Positions 25,960 to 35,256 of a DNA stretch of 64,000 nucleotides are shown here, piece by piece; within the stretch, counting starts at the first letter, position 1, and each line of letters opens with the position of its first letter. Made by a program: the position numbers and the translations under genes. The notes beneath the pieces were generated by a model that saw nothing but the letters and a program-made list of their open reading frames with translations, was not told the origin of the DNA and did no database searches. The stretch is from Desulfobacteraceae bacterium (GTDB lineage: Bacteria; Desulfobacterota; Desulfobacteria; Desulfobacterales; Desulfosalsimonadaceae). The stretch is from assembly GCA_021737565.1 (NCBI GenBank), contig JAIPDS010000003.1, forward strand, positions 1 to 64,000, given 5' to 3'.

Positions 25960-26541
25960 TTATCCCATGAAATCATCGACCCCTTTTTCCTTCATCTCGG
26001 CTTTCAAATCACCGATTCTGGGATGGGCCCTTCCCGAATTCGCCAGGGCCGCAACAATGACAATTTCATCAGAGCGGGGAGCGTCGGGGATCCTGACTTC
26101 CAGGGTCTGGTGATGAGACCTGGTATGATCGTCAATCCAATGTTTAATCGGAACATCTATGGGGGAACCGGCAGATCCTCTTTTCTCCGAGGAAGGCAGC
26201 AATGATTTTCCGCCCCCTATCGCGTCTCTAAAAGGCTTGCCCCATTCCACTGTATGAATGAGCGCGGAACCATGTTCTATTTCTCCATCCAAACCTACAA
26301 GCGCTCCCTTCCCGTAACCTTCCACATCGGCATCAAGGGCTTTTCTCGCCCTCGGCACAAGCTCCTTTGCAAGATAAGTGCTGTATTCCTGAATCAAAGG
26401 GGTCAAATCCTCCTGATACTTTCCCGCATAAGGGTTTGAAATTACGGCCATGCTGGCAGCCATCCGTATCGGCCCCTCTACTTCTTTAAACCCTTCTACA
26501 AATGTCTCTTCAACCATGGTCACTATCTTCCGGATTTTCAT
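25960..26541 (-). CDS. Amino-acid-synthesis (AA_synth/DUF1185) family protein 1
   Basis: A 193-aa protein of the AA_synth family (DUF1185). Typical features are VETFVEGFKEVEGPIRMAAS, VISNPYAGKYQEDLTPL, GKGALVGLDGEIEHGSALIHT, WGKPFRDAIGGGKSLLPSSEKRG, and HQTLEVRIPDAPRSDEIVIV. The biochemical role of the family is not established. A paralogue (35257-35832) lies beside another MmgE/PrpD gene and the enamidase gene, so the family probably acts on a pathway intermediate. ATG at 26541 is chosen; AAGGAGG lies 8 nt upstream. The intrinsic terminator follows directly. Confidence 0.88.
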   Translation of the reverse strand: MKIRKIVTMVEETFVEGFKEVEGPIRMAASMAVISNPYAGKYQEDLTPLIQEYSTYLAKELVPRARKALDADVEGYGKGALVGLDGEIEHGSALIHTVEWGKPFRDAIGGGKSLLPSSEKRGSAGSPIDVPIKHWIDDHTRSHHQTLEVRIPDAPRSDEIVIVAALANSGRAHPRIGDLKAEMKEKGVDDFMG

Positions 26542-26615
26542 CACTTAGTCCTCCTTAAAAGTAAATATTTCGTAAAGTCCTGAGACCGTAACTATAGGAA
26601 CCGACAAACTTGTAT

Positions 26616-27371
26616 TTATTCGTATACCTCCTTTTCCAGCACCTTTAAATCATGGCCGGGTAATACCGTGTCAGCTATTTTCTCCATTTTTTCCAGGGAA
26701 GAATAACAATCAAAAAGATTGACATGTATCCCGGGAGGTATATGAACAAACTGCTCATTGCCTTCCCAATTCTCGAACAAAGGACAGCTATCGCCTGCTA
26801 TTAAGCAGGGGCCGCTGTCTAATTCCACCAATACGCCCTGGAAACCGACCGTATGGCCGGGAAGGGGCACAAGACTGACACCTTTTTCAATCTCTTTTTC
26901 ACCCTCAACCAGGGTAATACGATCCAGCGACTCAAGCCATGGAGGCGTTAAGCCGATTAATTGGGATTCGTAATACCCGGCCTGGCACATCAGGGGAGCT
27001 ATTGCATAACGGAGTTCTTCGGCCTGGACCAAAATCCTCGCGTTCGGGAAAAGACGATTGTTAAAACAGTGGTCCCAATGAAGGTGGGTGTTAACAATTA
27101 TGTCGATATCCGAACTTTCAAGACCCAACTCTTTAATGGCTTCAACAGGGTCCTCGCCTGGCTTTCTCTCAAGCGGGTGATGATATTTAGCTGCCCAATC
27201 CGGATCGCTTCCGCCCGTGTCAACTAAAATCCTCTTTCCGGCTCCTTCTATAAGATACATCAAAACGCAGGATTGAATTTTAACCCCCTGATCAATGAGA
27301 TAAGTAAAGTTTGATTTTTCAGCCTGAAGAAAACGGCCTGTGGAAAGAGGCCTGATTCGCAAATTTGACAT
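26616..27371 (-). CDS. Metallo-beta-lactamase-fold hydrolase (AHL-lactonase-like)
   Basis: This 251-aa protein has the dinuclear-metal signature H96-x-H98-x-D100-H101 (THLHWDH), His in LPGHTVG, the bridging Asp in AGDSCPLF, and the last His in LPGHD near the C-terminus. The set is complete, so a hydrolase of lactones, thioesters or cyclic amides is expected. The overall form is that of N-acyl-homoserine lactonase-like proteins, but the metabolic neighbours (MmgE/PrpD, AA_synth) make quorum quenching unlikely. A related protein is encoded at 31853-32581. Confidence 0.87.
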   Translation of the reverse strand: MSNLRIRPLSTGRFLQAEKSNFTYLIDQGVKIQSCVLMYLIEGAGKRILVDTGGSDPDWAAKYHHPLERKPGEDPVEAIKELGLESSDIDIIVNTHLHWDHCFNNRLFPNARILVQAEELRYAIAPLMCQAGYYESQLIGLTPPWLESLDRITLVEGEKEIEKGVSLVPLPGHTVGFQGVLVELDSGPCLIAGDSCPLFENWEGNEQFVHIPPGIHVNLFDCYSSLEKMEKIADTVLPGHDLKVLEKEVYE

Positions 27372-27433
27372 TTCCCCTCCTAATCAAAAATTCTAAAACT
27401 TCTTTTACAGGATTTACTTTATACAACGGGAGA

Positions 27434-28828
27434 TCAATGAGGCTCACTCTTTACCTGAAAACATTGCATCAGCTTACGAATGTCATCCAGATCTTCCATA
27501 TTGTTAAGTAAAGAAAGAGAGGCTTCGATGGCCTTTTCAGGAAGAATGCCGGTACAGCAGTCAATATATTTTTCCCGAACCTCAGTGGGGGTCAAAGGAT
27601 TTTCAGGAGATCCCCTGGCCTTTTCCACTCTGGCCTCAAGGACACTGCCACCGCCAAGGTATACCTTTACAGTGGTCGGGCCGAACCCTTTAGGCTCAGT
27701 ACTGTCCCCGCAATTGTCAACCTTTCTTTCAACCCGGGCTATCATAGACTGGATAGAATCTGTCTTAACCTTTTTGTCATGAAAGGATTTGCCGCTCACA
27801 TGGCCGTCGAGCAGCGCAAGGGCAAGGCATCCCTCTATACTGAATTTTGCTTCAAGGCCCGTAACCGGCTCGCGGTGATTTAAAATCTGATCTGCAAGAT
27901 CATGAAGATATGCTTCCACACGCTCAATTTTTCGGGCATCGTATTGAGGTCTCTGAGTTATTTCCAGGGCGGCGTCAATTCCGGGATGTGTAAAAGCGCA
28001 CGAAGGGTATTTTTTTAGAATAATACCCGGGTCTTCAATGTCAAAGGGGTTTCCCAGTTTTCCCGAAAACATGGCTGTCTCTTCACCTTCAACACTGCAA
28101 GCCCCGAAAATACCGAGAAACCCGCGCGGTCCATCCATTATGGCCTGGTCGCCCGTCCAGCCCTTACTGGCAAGAAGCGCTGCAATAACTCCGTTTTCCG
28201 AGGCCCTTCCCGCATGAAATGATTTTGTCATTGTCCCAAAATTACGTTGGAGGCCGCATGCCTGAGACGCAGCCAGAGCAAGAGCGCTCCGCAATTTCTC
28301 TGCGCTGAGGCCGAGCAGTTTGGCGGCCGCTACAGTCGCTCCCATGGTACCCAGTGTGCAGGTGGCATGCCATCCCTTTTCATAATGAACCGGATTTAAT
28401 ACGTATCCCAGCTTTACGGCCACCTCCAGGCCAATTATGTAGGCTTCCAGGGCAGCCTTGCCGCTTGCGCCGAGCCATTCGCTCACGGCAAGGCATGCCG
28501 GAAGCACTGCGACTGTCGGATGACCATACATGGGCTGGCTTACATCATCAAAATCAAGCACATGGCCTGAAATGCCGTTAGCCAGGGCTGACCAGGCAGG
28601 ATGTGATTCCATGTCGGTGCCTATTATGGTAGCTCCTCCCCCAACACTCTGTTGCCGAATCATATCCTGGGCAATCCTTGCGGATTCCTCTTTGGATCCC
28701 CCCACGGTTACACCAAGAAAATCGGTGATCAGGAGATTTGCCTTTTGGAGCACATCTGCCGGGATTCCGGAGATCTCTTGTCTCTCAATAAAATCGGCCA
28801 GCCCTGCTGTTATTTCCCCTTTTTCCAT
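27434..28828 (-). CDS. MmgE/PrpD family protein 2
   Basis: This ~464-aa MmgE/PrpD member has ITDFLGVTVGG, VLDFDDVSQPMYGHPTVAVLPA, TMTKSFHAGRASENG and LKKYPSCAFTHPGIDAA. The family includes methylcitrate dehydratase and cis-aconitate decarboxylase. The ATG at 28828 is chosen; an earlier start at 28855 would overlap the preceding gene. With the MBL-fold gene and AA_synth gene that follow, it forms a set that recurs at 31.8-35.8 kb. Confidence 0.87.
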   Translation of the reverse strand: MEKGEITAGLADFIERQEISGIPADVLQKANLLITDFLGVTVGGSKEESARIAQDMIRQQSVGGGATIIGTDMESHPAWSALANGISGHVLDFDDVSQPMYGHPTVAVLPACLAVSEWLGASGKAALEAYIIGLEVAVKLGYVLNPVHYEKGWHATCTLGTMGATVAAAKLLGLSAEKLRSALALAASQACGLQRNFGTMTKSFHAGRASENGVIAALLASKGWTGDQAIMDGPRGFLGIFGACSVEGEETAMFSGKLGNPFDIEDPGIILKKYPSCAFTHPGIDAALEITQRPQYDARKIERVEAYLHDLADQILNHREPVTGLEAKFSIEGCLALALLDGHVSGKSFHDKKVKTDSIQSMIARVERKVDNCGDSTEPKGFGPTTVKVYLGGGSVLEARVEKARGSPENPLTPTEVREKYIDCCTGILPEKAIEASLSLLNNMEDLDDIRKLMQCFQVKSEPH

Positions 28829-28842
28829 AATGACGCCTTGAC

Positions 28843-29541
28843 TTAATGACAGCAAAATGAATCAAAAATATCCTGAAAAATTTTTGAATACATTTCCTTT
28901 TTATCCACTGCAGTAGTGGTGTGAAGAACAACTAATCTGTCTGAGTGCGGGCATATGAAATATACCTGGCTGCGGTGCACTTTCATCCCGCGTTTAATAA
29001 CGAATCCTTTTTTTATTATAAATTCAACTTCCTCGCAGATGGCAAAATGGTTATTCAGGGTTATTGCTTTTTCATCTATAACCCTGAATTTGGAAAAATC
29101 CGTCTTCATGCCTTTGCGCACATTGTGACGATAGGCTTCCAGCGAATTTGCCACCACGTCAAAAAAATCAGGATCCTCAAAAGACGGCATGTCCTCATCT
29201 TTTAATGCCGGCTTGCCGGCACTGACCAGGCTCGCCGCAGCTTTGACCACTTTTCCGCCTCCAACCGGCTTTCGGGAATCCTGTATTTTAGGTGAGTAAT
29301 ATTTGAATAATGATGTGCTGGGCCGCCACATGACCGTAAAAACAGCTTCCCTTTTGTCAGACGGCTCCAACACGTCCATAATTCCGTGCTCGTGATACAA
29401 GACCTTGCCAAAGCGAACCACCCAGTTGACAGGATGTCTAAGAGTTAACCCGTAAAGCGCCAGTACAGAATCCGGCCTTGCAGATTCACCGGCCTTAAAG
29501 CGAGCTTCTGTCTCCTGTTTTTTCAAAGGTTGTTCGTTCAT
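28843..29541 (-). CDS. Hypothetical protein of the catabolic cluster
   Basis: A soluble ~232-aa protein with no recognised family. It begins MNEQPLKKQETEARF when started at ATG 29541; a further upstream start at 29589 is possible. It has alternating charged and hydrophobic strands (RHPVNWVVRFGKVLYHEHG, EAVFTVMWRPST, YFICPHSDRLVVLHTTTA) that suggest an alpha/beta fold. No signal peptide or membrane segment is seen. It lies between the symporter gene and MmgE/PrpD gene 2, probably in the same transcript. Confidence 0.65.
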   Translation of the reverse strand: MNEQPLKKQETEARFKAGESARPDSVLALYGLTLRHPVNWVVRFGKVLYHEHGIMDVLEPSDKREAVFTVMWRPSTSLFKYYSPKIQDSRKPVGGGKVVKAAASLVSAGKPALKDEDMPSFEDPDFFDVVANSLEAYRHNVRKGMKTDFSKFRVIDEKAITLNNHFAICEEVEFIIKKGFVIKRGMKVHRSQVYFICPHSDRLVVLHTTTAVDKKEMYSKIFQDIFDSFCCH

Positions 29542-29613
29542 CTCAATACCAAACGCAATAAAACATAAATGCATCCTCCCCCGGAACACCGGAGATTATG
29601 TTTTCTTTTTATA

Positions 29614-31143
29614 CTACACATCGTAGGAAGACGCCGTTGAAGCCCTGTATATCATTGAATGCAAATACTTGTGATACTCCTCCTGCTTGCTGTAGGGAAG
29701 AGGTTCTGTAAAAAGGCTGACGATTATAAATACAAGTCCTCCTACAATTAACGAACTTGTCGTGGACTGGGAAAGGTGACCGCTTGGATAATACTGGGCA
29801 ATACTGGGAACCCAGTTCAAAATCATCATGTTAATATTGGCTGCTATTATACTCCAGAAAGCACCCTGCTTTGTTGCCCTGGGCCAGAAAAGAGGACCTA
29901 TAGCCGCGGGAATAATGGTTGTTCCGAACGCCGCTCCGATTGATGCAAGAGGAATAAGCAATGCTTTTCCATGGGGGGAGAGTCCGAAAATCAGCATCAG
30001 TATTGCGAATATCCCCACGAAGGTGCGTCCTACATAATAACGCCTTCTTTCGGTGGCACCGGGATTAAAGTATTTATGGTAAATATCCTCGGAAAACAAT
30101 GAACCCACGGAAAGCAGCATTGAATTCAAGCTTGACATTCCTGCGGCAAAGGCTGCTGCAATGACTACCAAGCCGAATATAGGTGCATAGGTTTTAAAAA
30201 ATATCGGAAGGATCATGTCGGTTTCCGCCTTGGTCAAATCCGGCAAAACCGTGTAAGCCGCCAGACCGACAACAAGGCAGGGTATGGTCATTGCAATACA
30301 GTTCCAAAACGGTGTAAAGGCGCCGGCCCTGGCCAAAACAGTGGCGCTTTTGGCCGAATACCATCTCTGCCACATATGCGGAAGGAAAATAAAAGCCAAA
30401 CCCCACACCAATGTGATATTCAGATAAGGGGCCCAGCCCCCCCCTCCTTCCGGAAAGGTAAGCAGTCCGGGGTTTGCAGAAGCGGCATTTGCAAAAATAG
30501 GCTTTAAACCGCCTGCCATGCCGATCACCCAGAACATACATATCCAGGCCACTAAACCGAAAAAGAGCCCTTGTACCACGTCTGTCCAGCCTACGGCACG
30601 AAGCCCGCCGATACTGGTAGAAACACCTACAGCGACGATTCCGAGCACAAGTCCGACCCAAAACGGCACTTCCCCGCCGGTCAACCCGACAAAAGCCTTT
30701 CCTGCCCCTGTTAACTGAATAACAGCATAAGGAAATAGGCAGACAATGCCGACAATAGCGGTCACTAAGTGCACGGCCTTACTTCCGTAATAATCCCCCA
30801 GCATGTCTGCAGGGGTAATGAAGCCGAACCTCCTGCCCAGTAACCATATGCGGGTTCCGCATACGTAAACCAAGGGGGCGATAATCGCTATTTGCCAGAA
30901 ACTAAATGAGGTAAATGAAACCCCAAGCCGGTAAAACGTTCCGTAAGCCCCCAGAAATGTCCACATGCTAAAAAATGTGGCACCGTTGGTCAGCACCAGC
31001 ACCAGGGTTCCAAGGCCGCGGCCTGCAAGAAAATAGTCCGAAGGCTCGCTCTTGGAACGCAAATATGACCAATAACCGATGCCGACCATGACTCCAAGCC
31101 ATGCCACACATACTAAAATCGATGCGATCGCATAACCACTCAT
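29614..31143 (-). CDS. Sodium:solute symporter (SSS family)
   Basis: This 509-aa membrane protein with about 12-13 helices belongs to the SSS family. N-terminal DYFLAGRGLGTLVL, central ITPADMLGDYYGSKAVHLVT, GGLRAVGWTDVVQG and AAAFAAGMSSLNSMLLSVGSLFSEDIY are typical; the Ser-rich part of the last motif forms the conserved Na+ site. It would import an organic acid or amide driven by Na+. It lies 61 nt after a gene for a small two-helix membrane protein and is the second gene of the sigma-54-type operon, so it is the likely uptake system for the substrate of this pathway. Confidence 0.92.
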   Translation of the reverse strand: MSGYAIASILVCVAWLGVMVGIGYWSYLRSKSEPSDYFLAGRGLGTLVLVLTNGATFFSMWTFLGAYGTFYRLGVSFTSFSFWQIAIIAPLVYVCGTRIWLLGRRFGFITPADMLGDYYGSKAVHLVTAIVGIVCLFPYAVIQLTGAGKAFVGLTGGEVPFWVGLVLGIVAVGVSTSIGGLRAVGWTDVVQGLFFGLVAWICMFWVIGMAGGLKPIFANAASANPGLLTFPEGGGGWAPYLNITLVWGLAFIFLPHMWQRWYSAKSATVLARAGAFTPFWNCIAMTIPCLVVGLAAYTVLPDLTKAETDMILPIFFKTYAPIFGLVVIAAAFAAGMSSLNSMLLSVGSLFSEDIYHKYFNPGATERRRYYVGRTFVGIFAILMLIFGLSPHGKALLIPLASIGAAFGTTIIPAAIGPLFWPRATKQGAFWSIIAANINMMILNWVPSIAQYYPSGHLSQSTTSSLIVGGLVFIIVSLFTEPLPYSKQEEYHKYLHSMIYRASTASSYDV

Positions 31144-31204
31144 ATATAACCATCCTTTCCTGGAAAATTGTTATTCATAAAATTAATTATGATGGTATTT
31201 GTAG

Positions 31205-31552
31205 TTATCTGCTTGATGTGTCAAATAACCACGAGTGATCTTCCGGGGGCGCAAAAATGCTAGGATCTTTTTCCTGCAGTTTATCCAGATCAGAGCCCCA
31301 GTACTGATAACTTAAAAGATAAACGAGCGTTAGCAATGCTATCTGGATAATTGACCAAACATAAATCCAGAACACTGTAAGCGGAATACCGGCAATATAT
31401 GTAAGCTCGTTAAACCAGTATCCCTTAACTACGCCCCAAATAGCTATCCAGAAGATGATCATGCCCAGTTGCAAGATTCTACACGTATATGTTTCCGCGA
31501 TAAACCAGGCAACAGTGTATTCCGTTCTGTATACTTTTTGACTTTGAGCCAT
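31205..31552 (-). CDS. Small two-helix membrane protein, symporter partner
   Basis: This ~115-aa protein has two hydrophobic helices (residues ~25-45, with LQLGMIIFWIAIWGVV, and ~52-80, with IPLTVFWIYVWSIIQIALLT) and a soluble C-terminus with PEDHSWLFD. Small two-helix proteins are often encoded directly upstream of SSS transporters and are thought to be accessory subunits. The ATG at 31552 is chosen because AGGAGG lies 8 nt upstream. It is the first gene behind the putative sigma-54 promoter at 31648-31665. Confidence 0.75.
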   Translation of the reverse strand: MAQSQKVYRTEYTVAWFIAETYTCRILQLGMIIFWIAIWGVVKGYWFNELTYIAGIPLTVFWIYVWSIIQIALLTLVYLLSYQYWGSDLDKLQEKDPSIFAPPEDHSWLFDTSSR

Positions 31553-31647
31553 CCCCTTCACCTCCTTTTTTTATTTCGGGATTATCCTTTTGCCTCGAAT
31601 TGTACGTTAACACCCCCTTTTTTATAAAATTGTCATATTTTAAAATT

Positions 31648-31665
31648 ATGAAAAAACCATGCCAA
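31648..31665 (-). promoter_or_regulatory. Putative sigma-54 (-24/-12) promoter of the 31.5-kb operon
   Basis: On the minus strand the sequence is TTGGCATGGTTTTTTCAT. TGGCATG fits the -24 element, and after the correct 10-nt spacing from GG the -12 element reads TTTC instead of TTGC. The same pattern, including TTTC, occurs at 54974-54991. It lies about 96 nt upstream of the start codon at 31552 and 67-69 nt downstream of tandem inverted-repeat sites. Confidence 0.75.
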
Positions 31666-31731
31666 TTCATCAGGGAAGCAAATAAATCATTATTTTAGCA
31701 TGTTATTAATTTTACAATCATGCTATTAAAC

Positions 31732-31765
31732 GTTAACTATATTTAACACGTTAACCATTGTTCAC
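31732..31765. promoter_or_regulatory. Tandem upstream activator sites (31.5-kb operon)
   Basis: Two 16-bp inverted-repeat units lie 18 bp apart: GTTAACTATATTTAAC (31732-31747) and GTTAACCATTGTTCAC (31750-31765), fitting GTTAA-N6-TTAAC with one mismatch in the second. The same arrangement with the same 18-bp step is at 55059-55092 upstream of the other sigma-54-type promoter. They are probable binding sites for the Fis-type helix-turn-helix of the activator encoded at 55257. The rest of the ~300-nt gap 31553-31852 is AT-rich and holds no gene. Confidence 0.75.
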
Positions 31766-31852
31766 ACTTTTTAATTTACATCCCGTTGCCGGCACTGCAA
31801 AAAATTTAAGGACCGATTCCCGGATTTCACCGGAAATGAAAATAAAAATTTT

Positions 31853-32581
31853 TTATGGAATTGTTTTTATATCCATGTATTGAGGATCATGGTTTGGTAT
31901 TATGATATCTGCTGCATTTTTTACTCTTAAGGCAGTATCATAGGCAATCCTGCAATCTGTATGCAACCCGCACGCAGCTACTTCAAGCCCTTTTTCCTTC
32001 ATAAACGGTGTTTGGGTAAAGGTGCTCATCTGTGAACAAAACCCTGTTATGATTGCTTTGCCTTTATCCGTGTTTATCTGAACAGACTGGCCCCCGGGGC
32101 TGTGGCCGGGAGTGTGCAGCAGGTTTATGCCCGGATATAGCTCAGTGTCGCCTTGAACAATCTTAAAACTCAAACCTTCAAATAGCTGGGGATTGTAATC
32201 AACCGAATTGAAAATATGCGGGTTTCTGGCATATTCGAGTTCTTCTTTTTGCACAATAAAAGTTGCATTCTCATAACGATAAGCAAGGGCGATATGATCG
32301 AAATGCAGATGGGTTACTATAACATTTTCTATTTCTTCGGGTTTGATGTTTATCTGAGAAAGCCCTTCTTCTAACGACATTCTTGTTTTCATGGGAAACT
32401 CAGGATTCGTAAAATGCTCCTTCTGCGCTCCAGCGTCTACTATGGTTATTGGCTCCAAACCTTCTATATACCAGATGTAACATGCGGTTTTTACTTTTTT
32501 GCCTATATTCCAGCGGTATGTCCACTGTGACATATCCCGGAAACCTTCACACAAAGCAATCGGTCTGATACTGTATTTCAT
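31853..32581 (-). CDS. Metallo-beta-lactamase-fold protein (AHL-lactonase-like), altered metal site
   Basis: This 242-aa protein has the first metal motif H91-x-H93-x-D95-H96 (THLHFDH), His in TPGHSPGG and a late IPNHDPQ. The bridging Asp, normally in a GD-S motif, appears replaced (IITGFCSQMS), so one metal ligand is missing or supplied differently; Cys may substitute. Length and order match the MBL protein encoded at 26616. It is the last gene of a minus-strand set with MmgE/PrpD protein 3, enamidase and AA_synth protein 2. A hydrolase role is inferred. Confidence 0.8.
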   Translation of the reverse strand: MKYSIRPIALCEGFRDMSQWTYRWNIGKKVKTACYIWYIEGLEPITIVDAGAQKEHFTNPEFPMKTRMSLEEGLSQINIKPEEIENVIVTHLHFDHIALAYRYENATFIVQKEELEYARNPHIFNSVDYNPQLFEGLSFKIVQGDTELYPGINLLHTPGHSPGGQSVQINTDKGKAIITGFCSQMSTFTQTPFMKEKGLEVAACGLHTDCRIAYDTALRVKNAADIIIPNHDPQYMDIKTIP

Positions 32582-32672
32582 AACAACCCCTCTTCCCGTA
32601 TTTTAATGACCTTTTAAGATCTATAGAATTTGTTCAACATATAAAGACAGTAATATTCGAAAATATTTCATC

Positions 32673-34028
32673 CTAGAATCTCATTGGACCAATCAGATCT
32701 CTTACATCTGAGAGCATCTCGATATTTTCCACCATGGAAATTAATTCGCGCCTGTCTTCGTCTGCGACAGGCAGTCCGCTGTAATCAACACATTTATTGA
32801 ACTTATTCCTGCATTCCTCGTCGCTCATTGGATTTTCGGGATTGCCCCGGGGCACGGAAACAAACTCTGATAACACTTCACCGTTGCTTTTTGTTATCCT
32901 CATCTCGGCCTGGAAAATATCTTTTTGCGGAAGATCCTGATTTACAGATACATGCACCACCCCGGCTGTCTTTTTTATTTCAGGATCCAAAATAAATTCC
33001 GTTTCAAAATCCCTTAAAAACACATCTCCACGAATCAAGGCGCAGGCCGTGGTGTAAGGGATGCTAAACTGGGCGTCCACCTGTGGATTGGTCCCGATCT
33101 GAAAAGACTTTCCCACCATTTCTGCTACCATGGAAGAAACCGATACATCGATACGATCGATATCCCCGATCCGGCCGATGCGTTTCTTGAGTTTTAAGGC
33201 CGCGTCAATGCAGGAATGTGTCATGCGGCAACTCGGATAGGGTTTGATGCTTAAATCCAGGATGGTAAAATGGTCTCCGAGTCTTTCTAAAGCACGTTCC
33301 GGATAATACTCGTTTTGTTCATAAAGGGGATAAAACCCGTAAGGTCCTGTCAAAAATTGTCTGCTCCCGGTGATTCCCCGATTTGACAACAGTGCGGAAA
33401 GAACCCCCGCGGAAGCAGCAAATCCGGGTTGCATCCGCTTGACTAAACGTCCCTCTATCAGACCCTGAGCATTGCCCGCAGTCTGGGCATAGACAATTCC
33501 CAGTGCATTGGAAATGCCTTCTTTATCCATCCCGAGAATTTTTGCTGCGCCCGCTGCGGCGCCGAAACTGCCGCACGTGGCAGTGCGTATCCAGGAAAGG
33601 GGGCGATCAATGGCCAGGCTCAGACGACAAACAAGGTCAGTCCCCAAAACAAGTGCGGCAATAAACCTTTTTCCGCTTATTTTTGTTTTGCTTTCCGCGG
33701 CAGCCAAAACAGCAGGCAATACGCTAACAAAGGTATGCAATGCTGAATCATCCAGCGTATCGTCAAAATCAAGGGCATGCATCATGGCACTGTTGACCAT
33801 GGCCGCCTGGGGCGGTGAAACGGTCAGGTCACTAAATAAAACAGACGCTCCATTTATACATTGCCAGGAACCAAGCAATTCCACTGTTTCCCGACAGCCC
33901 GGTGCCCTGCTGCCGGGAAATGCCACAGCCAAAGAATCCAGTATCAACTTCTTGCAGTATCTGATAACGTCATCACCCAGATCTTCGAAGCTGATTTTCT
34001 CAATGTTGTTGATAATTTTTTCTTCCAT
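32673..34028 (-). CDS. MmgE/PrpD family protein 3
   Basis: This 451-aa third MmgE/PrpD paralogue has LDSLAVAFPG, MMHALDFDDTLDDSALHTFV, GRLVKRMQPGFAASAG and IKPYPSCRMTHSCIDAA, the last being the family's substrate-site segment. It lies 44 nt after the enamidase gene. It is divergent from proteins 1 and 2, suggesting a separate reaction. A dehydratase, decarboxylase or epimerase of a tricarboxylate- or dicarboxylate-like compound is expected. Confidence 0.87.
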   Translation of the reverse strand: MEEKIINNIEKISFEDLGDDVIRYCKKLILDSLAVAFPGSRAPGCRETVELLGSWQCINGASVLFSDLTVSPPQAAMVNSAMMHALDFDDTLDDSALHTFVSVLPAVLAAAESKTKISGKRFIAALVLGTDLVCRLSLAIDRPLSWIRTATCGSFGAAAGAAKILGMDKEGISNALGIVYAQTAGNAQGLIEGRLVKRMQPGFAASAGVLSALLSNRGITGSRQFLTGPYGFYPLYEQNEYYPERALERLGDHFTILDLSIKPYPSCRMTHSCIDAALKLKKRIGRIGDIDRIDVSVSSMVAEMVGKSFQIGTNPQVDAQFSIPYTTACALIRGDVFLRDFETEFILDPEIKKTAGVVHVSVNQDLPQKDIFQAEMRITKSNGEVLSEFVSVPRGNPENPMSDEECRNKFNKCVDYSGLPVADEDRRELISMVENIEMLSDVRDLIGPMRF

Positions 34029-34072
34029 GGATTATTCTCCCTCTCCCTGACAATGGCCCGGACCTGCCCAAC

Positions 34073-35233
34073 TTACTGACCTGTTACTGTGGACAGCCTG
34101 TTTGCCAATGGAGAATTCCGGCTTCTGTTTACCTGGACCTGTCCGTCACTTAAAACAATGGATATCCCTGGAATATCGCCTCGCTGTATTGCTTCAAGAG
34201 CGTTATTTGCAACAGAACCCGCCGGTGCGTCGCAAATCAGTAGGTCCGCCGGTTTGCCCTCCTCGATCGTGCCGGTTGCAAGGCCAAAAATTTTCGAATT
34301 ATTGCCCGTGGCCAGGGCGATACAATCCTCGGGTTTAATCTTGCCCAAAGAGGACAATTCGCAGATGGTCTTTATTACGCCAAGAGGTATAACACCGGTT
34401 CCAGTGGGGGTGTCGCTTCCTATGCAAACTCTGTGAAACACATCGTATTTTTCAGCCAGTTTCAAAATGTGTAATGCGGATCTTAAATTTCCGGCCTGAA
34501 CCACCTGAAGGGCCATATCAGTATCTCTTACAACCTGCTCAAGCCCGTCATCATCCAGCGAAGTTGTGCCGCCATTTATATGACCGCATACATCCACCCC
34601 CAAATTGATTAATGCTTCATGATCTATGGGACTCGATCCCGGCAAGGAGGCTCCGCCGCTATGTGCCATCACGATCATGCCGTATTTTTGCGCCATGCCA
34701 ACATCTTTTTGCCCTTCGGCCGGTCCGGAGTAGGCCCCGAATCCGTATTTTGCATACCGGACTCCGCAATCGGCCATTTCTTTAAAATCTTGTTCGGTAA
34801 GGCCGGGTTCAAGCTTTACCGAGCCACCATTGACCTTCATTCCGTTGGGCCGAAAGTTTTGAAAACACTTCAGCGTTGCTATGGCAAAAGCCTTGACTGC
34901 TATCGGATCATGCGGCATGCCCGGTGCGTGCACTCCTTCGCTTGCCGTTACAACGCTTGTTACCCCGCCATGCACATAAGAAGCAAGGAAGTCTACCTGT
35001 TTTTGCCTGGGGGTATAATCACCAAAAACGGTATGACAATGAGAATCAATCAATCCGGGAGTCACCGTCGTATTTTTTGCGTCTATCAGGATGTCGGCTT
35101 TGTCGACATTAAGCTTTTGTCCGATTTTTGAGATAACTCCATTTTCGCATATTATACTGTCGGCATCTAATTTACCTTTCTTCAAATCACCTGAAACAAG
35201 AATTCCTATATTTTTAATCGCTGTGACTGTCAT
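34073..35233 (-). CDS. ena: Enamidase-like cyclic amidohydrolase
   Basis: This 386-aa member of the amidohydrolase superfamily has metal ligands in DSHCH (His65, His67), AHSGG and GHINGG, and the late Asp in IGSDTPTGTG. It resembles enamidase of Eubacterium barkeri along its length: IKNIG, VSGD, VTPGL-D-H-H, GDY-PRQK, HGGVT, LTE-DF-EM, PSGTGLIPLG-like, and a C-terminal GDIPGIS-VL-DG with SRN-P. Enamidase hydrolyses 1,4,5,6-tetrahydro-6-oxonicotinate to ammonia and 2-formylglutarate. Here it may open that or a similar lactam ring. Adjacent are MmgE/PrpD gene 3 and AA_synth gene 2. Confidence 0.88.
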   Translation of the reverse strand: MTVTAIKNIGILVSGDLKKGKLDADSIICENGVISKIGQKLNVDKADILIDAKNTTVTPGLIDSHCHTVFGDYTPRQKQVDFLASYVHGGVTSVVTASEGVHAPGMPHDPIAVKAFAIATLKCFQNFRPNGMKVNGGSVKLEPGLTEQDFKEMADCGVRYAKYGFGAYSGPAEGQKDVGMAQKYGMIVMAHSGGASLPGSSPIDHEALINLGVDVCGHINGGTTSLDDDGLEQVVRDTDMALQVVQAGNLRSALHILKLAEKYDVFHRVCIGSDTPTGTGVIPLGVIKTICELSSLGKIKPEDCIALATGNNSKIFGLATGTIEEGKPADLLICDAPAGSVANNALEAIQRGDIPGISIVLSDGQVQVNRSRNSPLANRLSTVTGQ

Positions 35234-35256
35234 TTTTGCTCTCCATTCTTATTTGC

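Noticed and set aside
26616-27371. Quorum-quenching acyl-homoserine lactonase as the role of the MBL-fold protein
   Set aside because: The fold fits, but the gene is embedded in a catabolic operon with MmgE/PrpD and AA_synth genes; a metabolic hydrolase is more likely.
31800-31852. TTCCCGG/CCGGAAA hairpin downstream of the MBL-fold gene at 31853 as a terminator
   Set aside because: The stem is short and no T-run follows in the direction of transcription.
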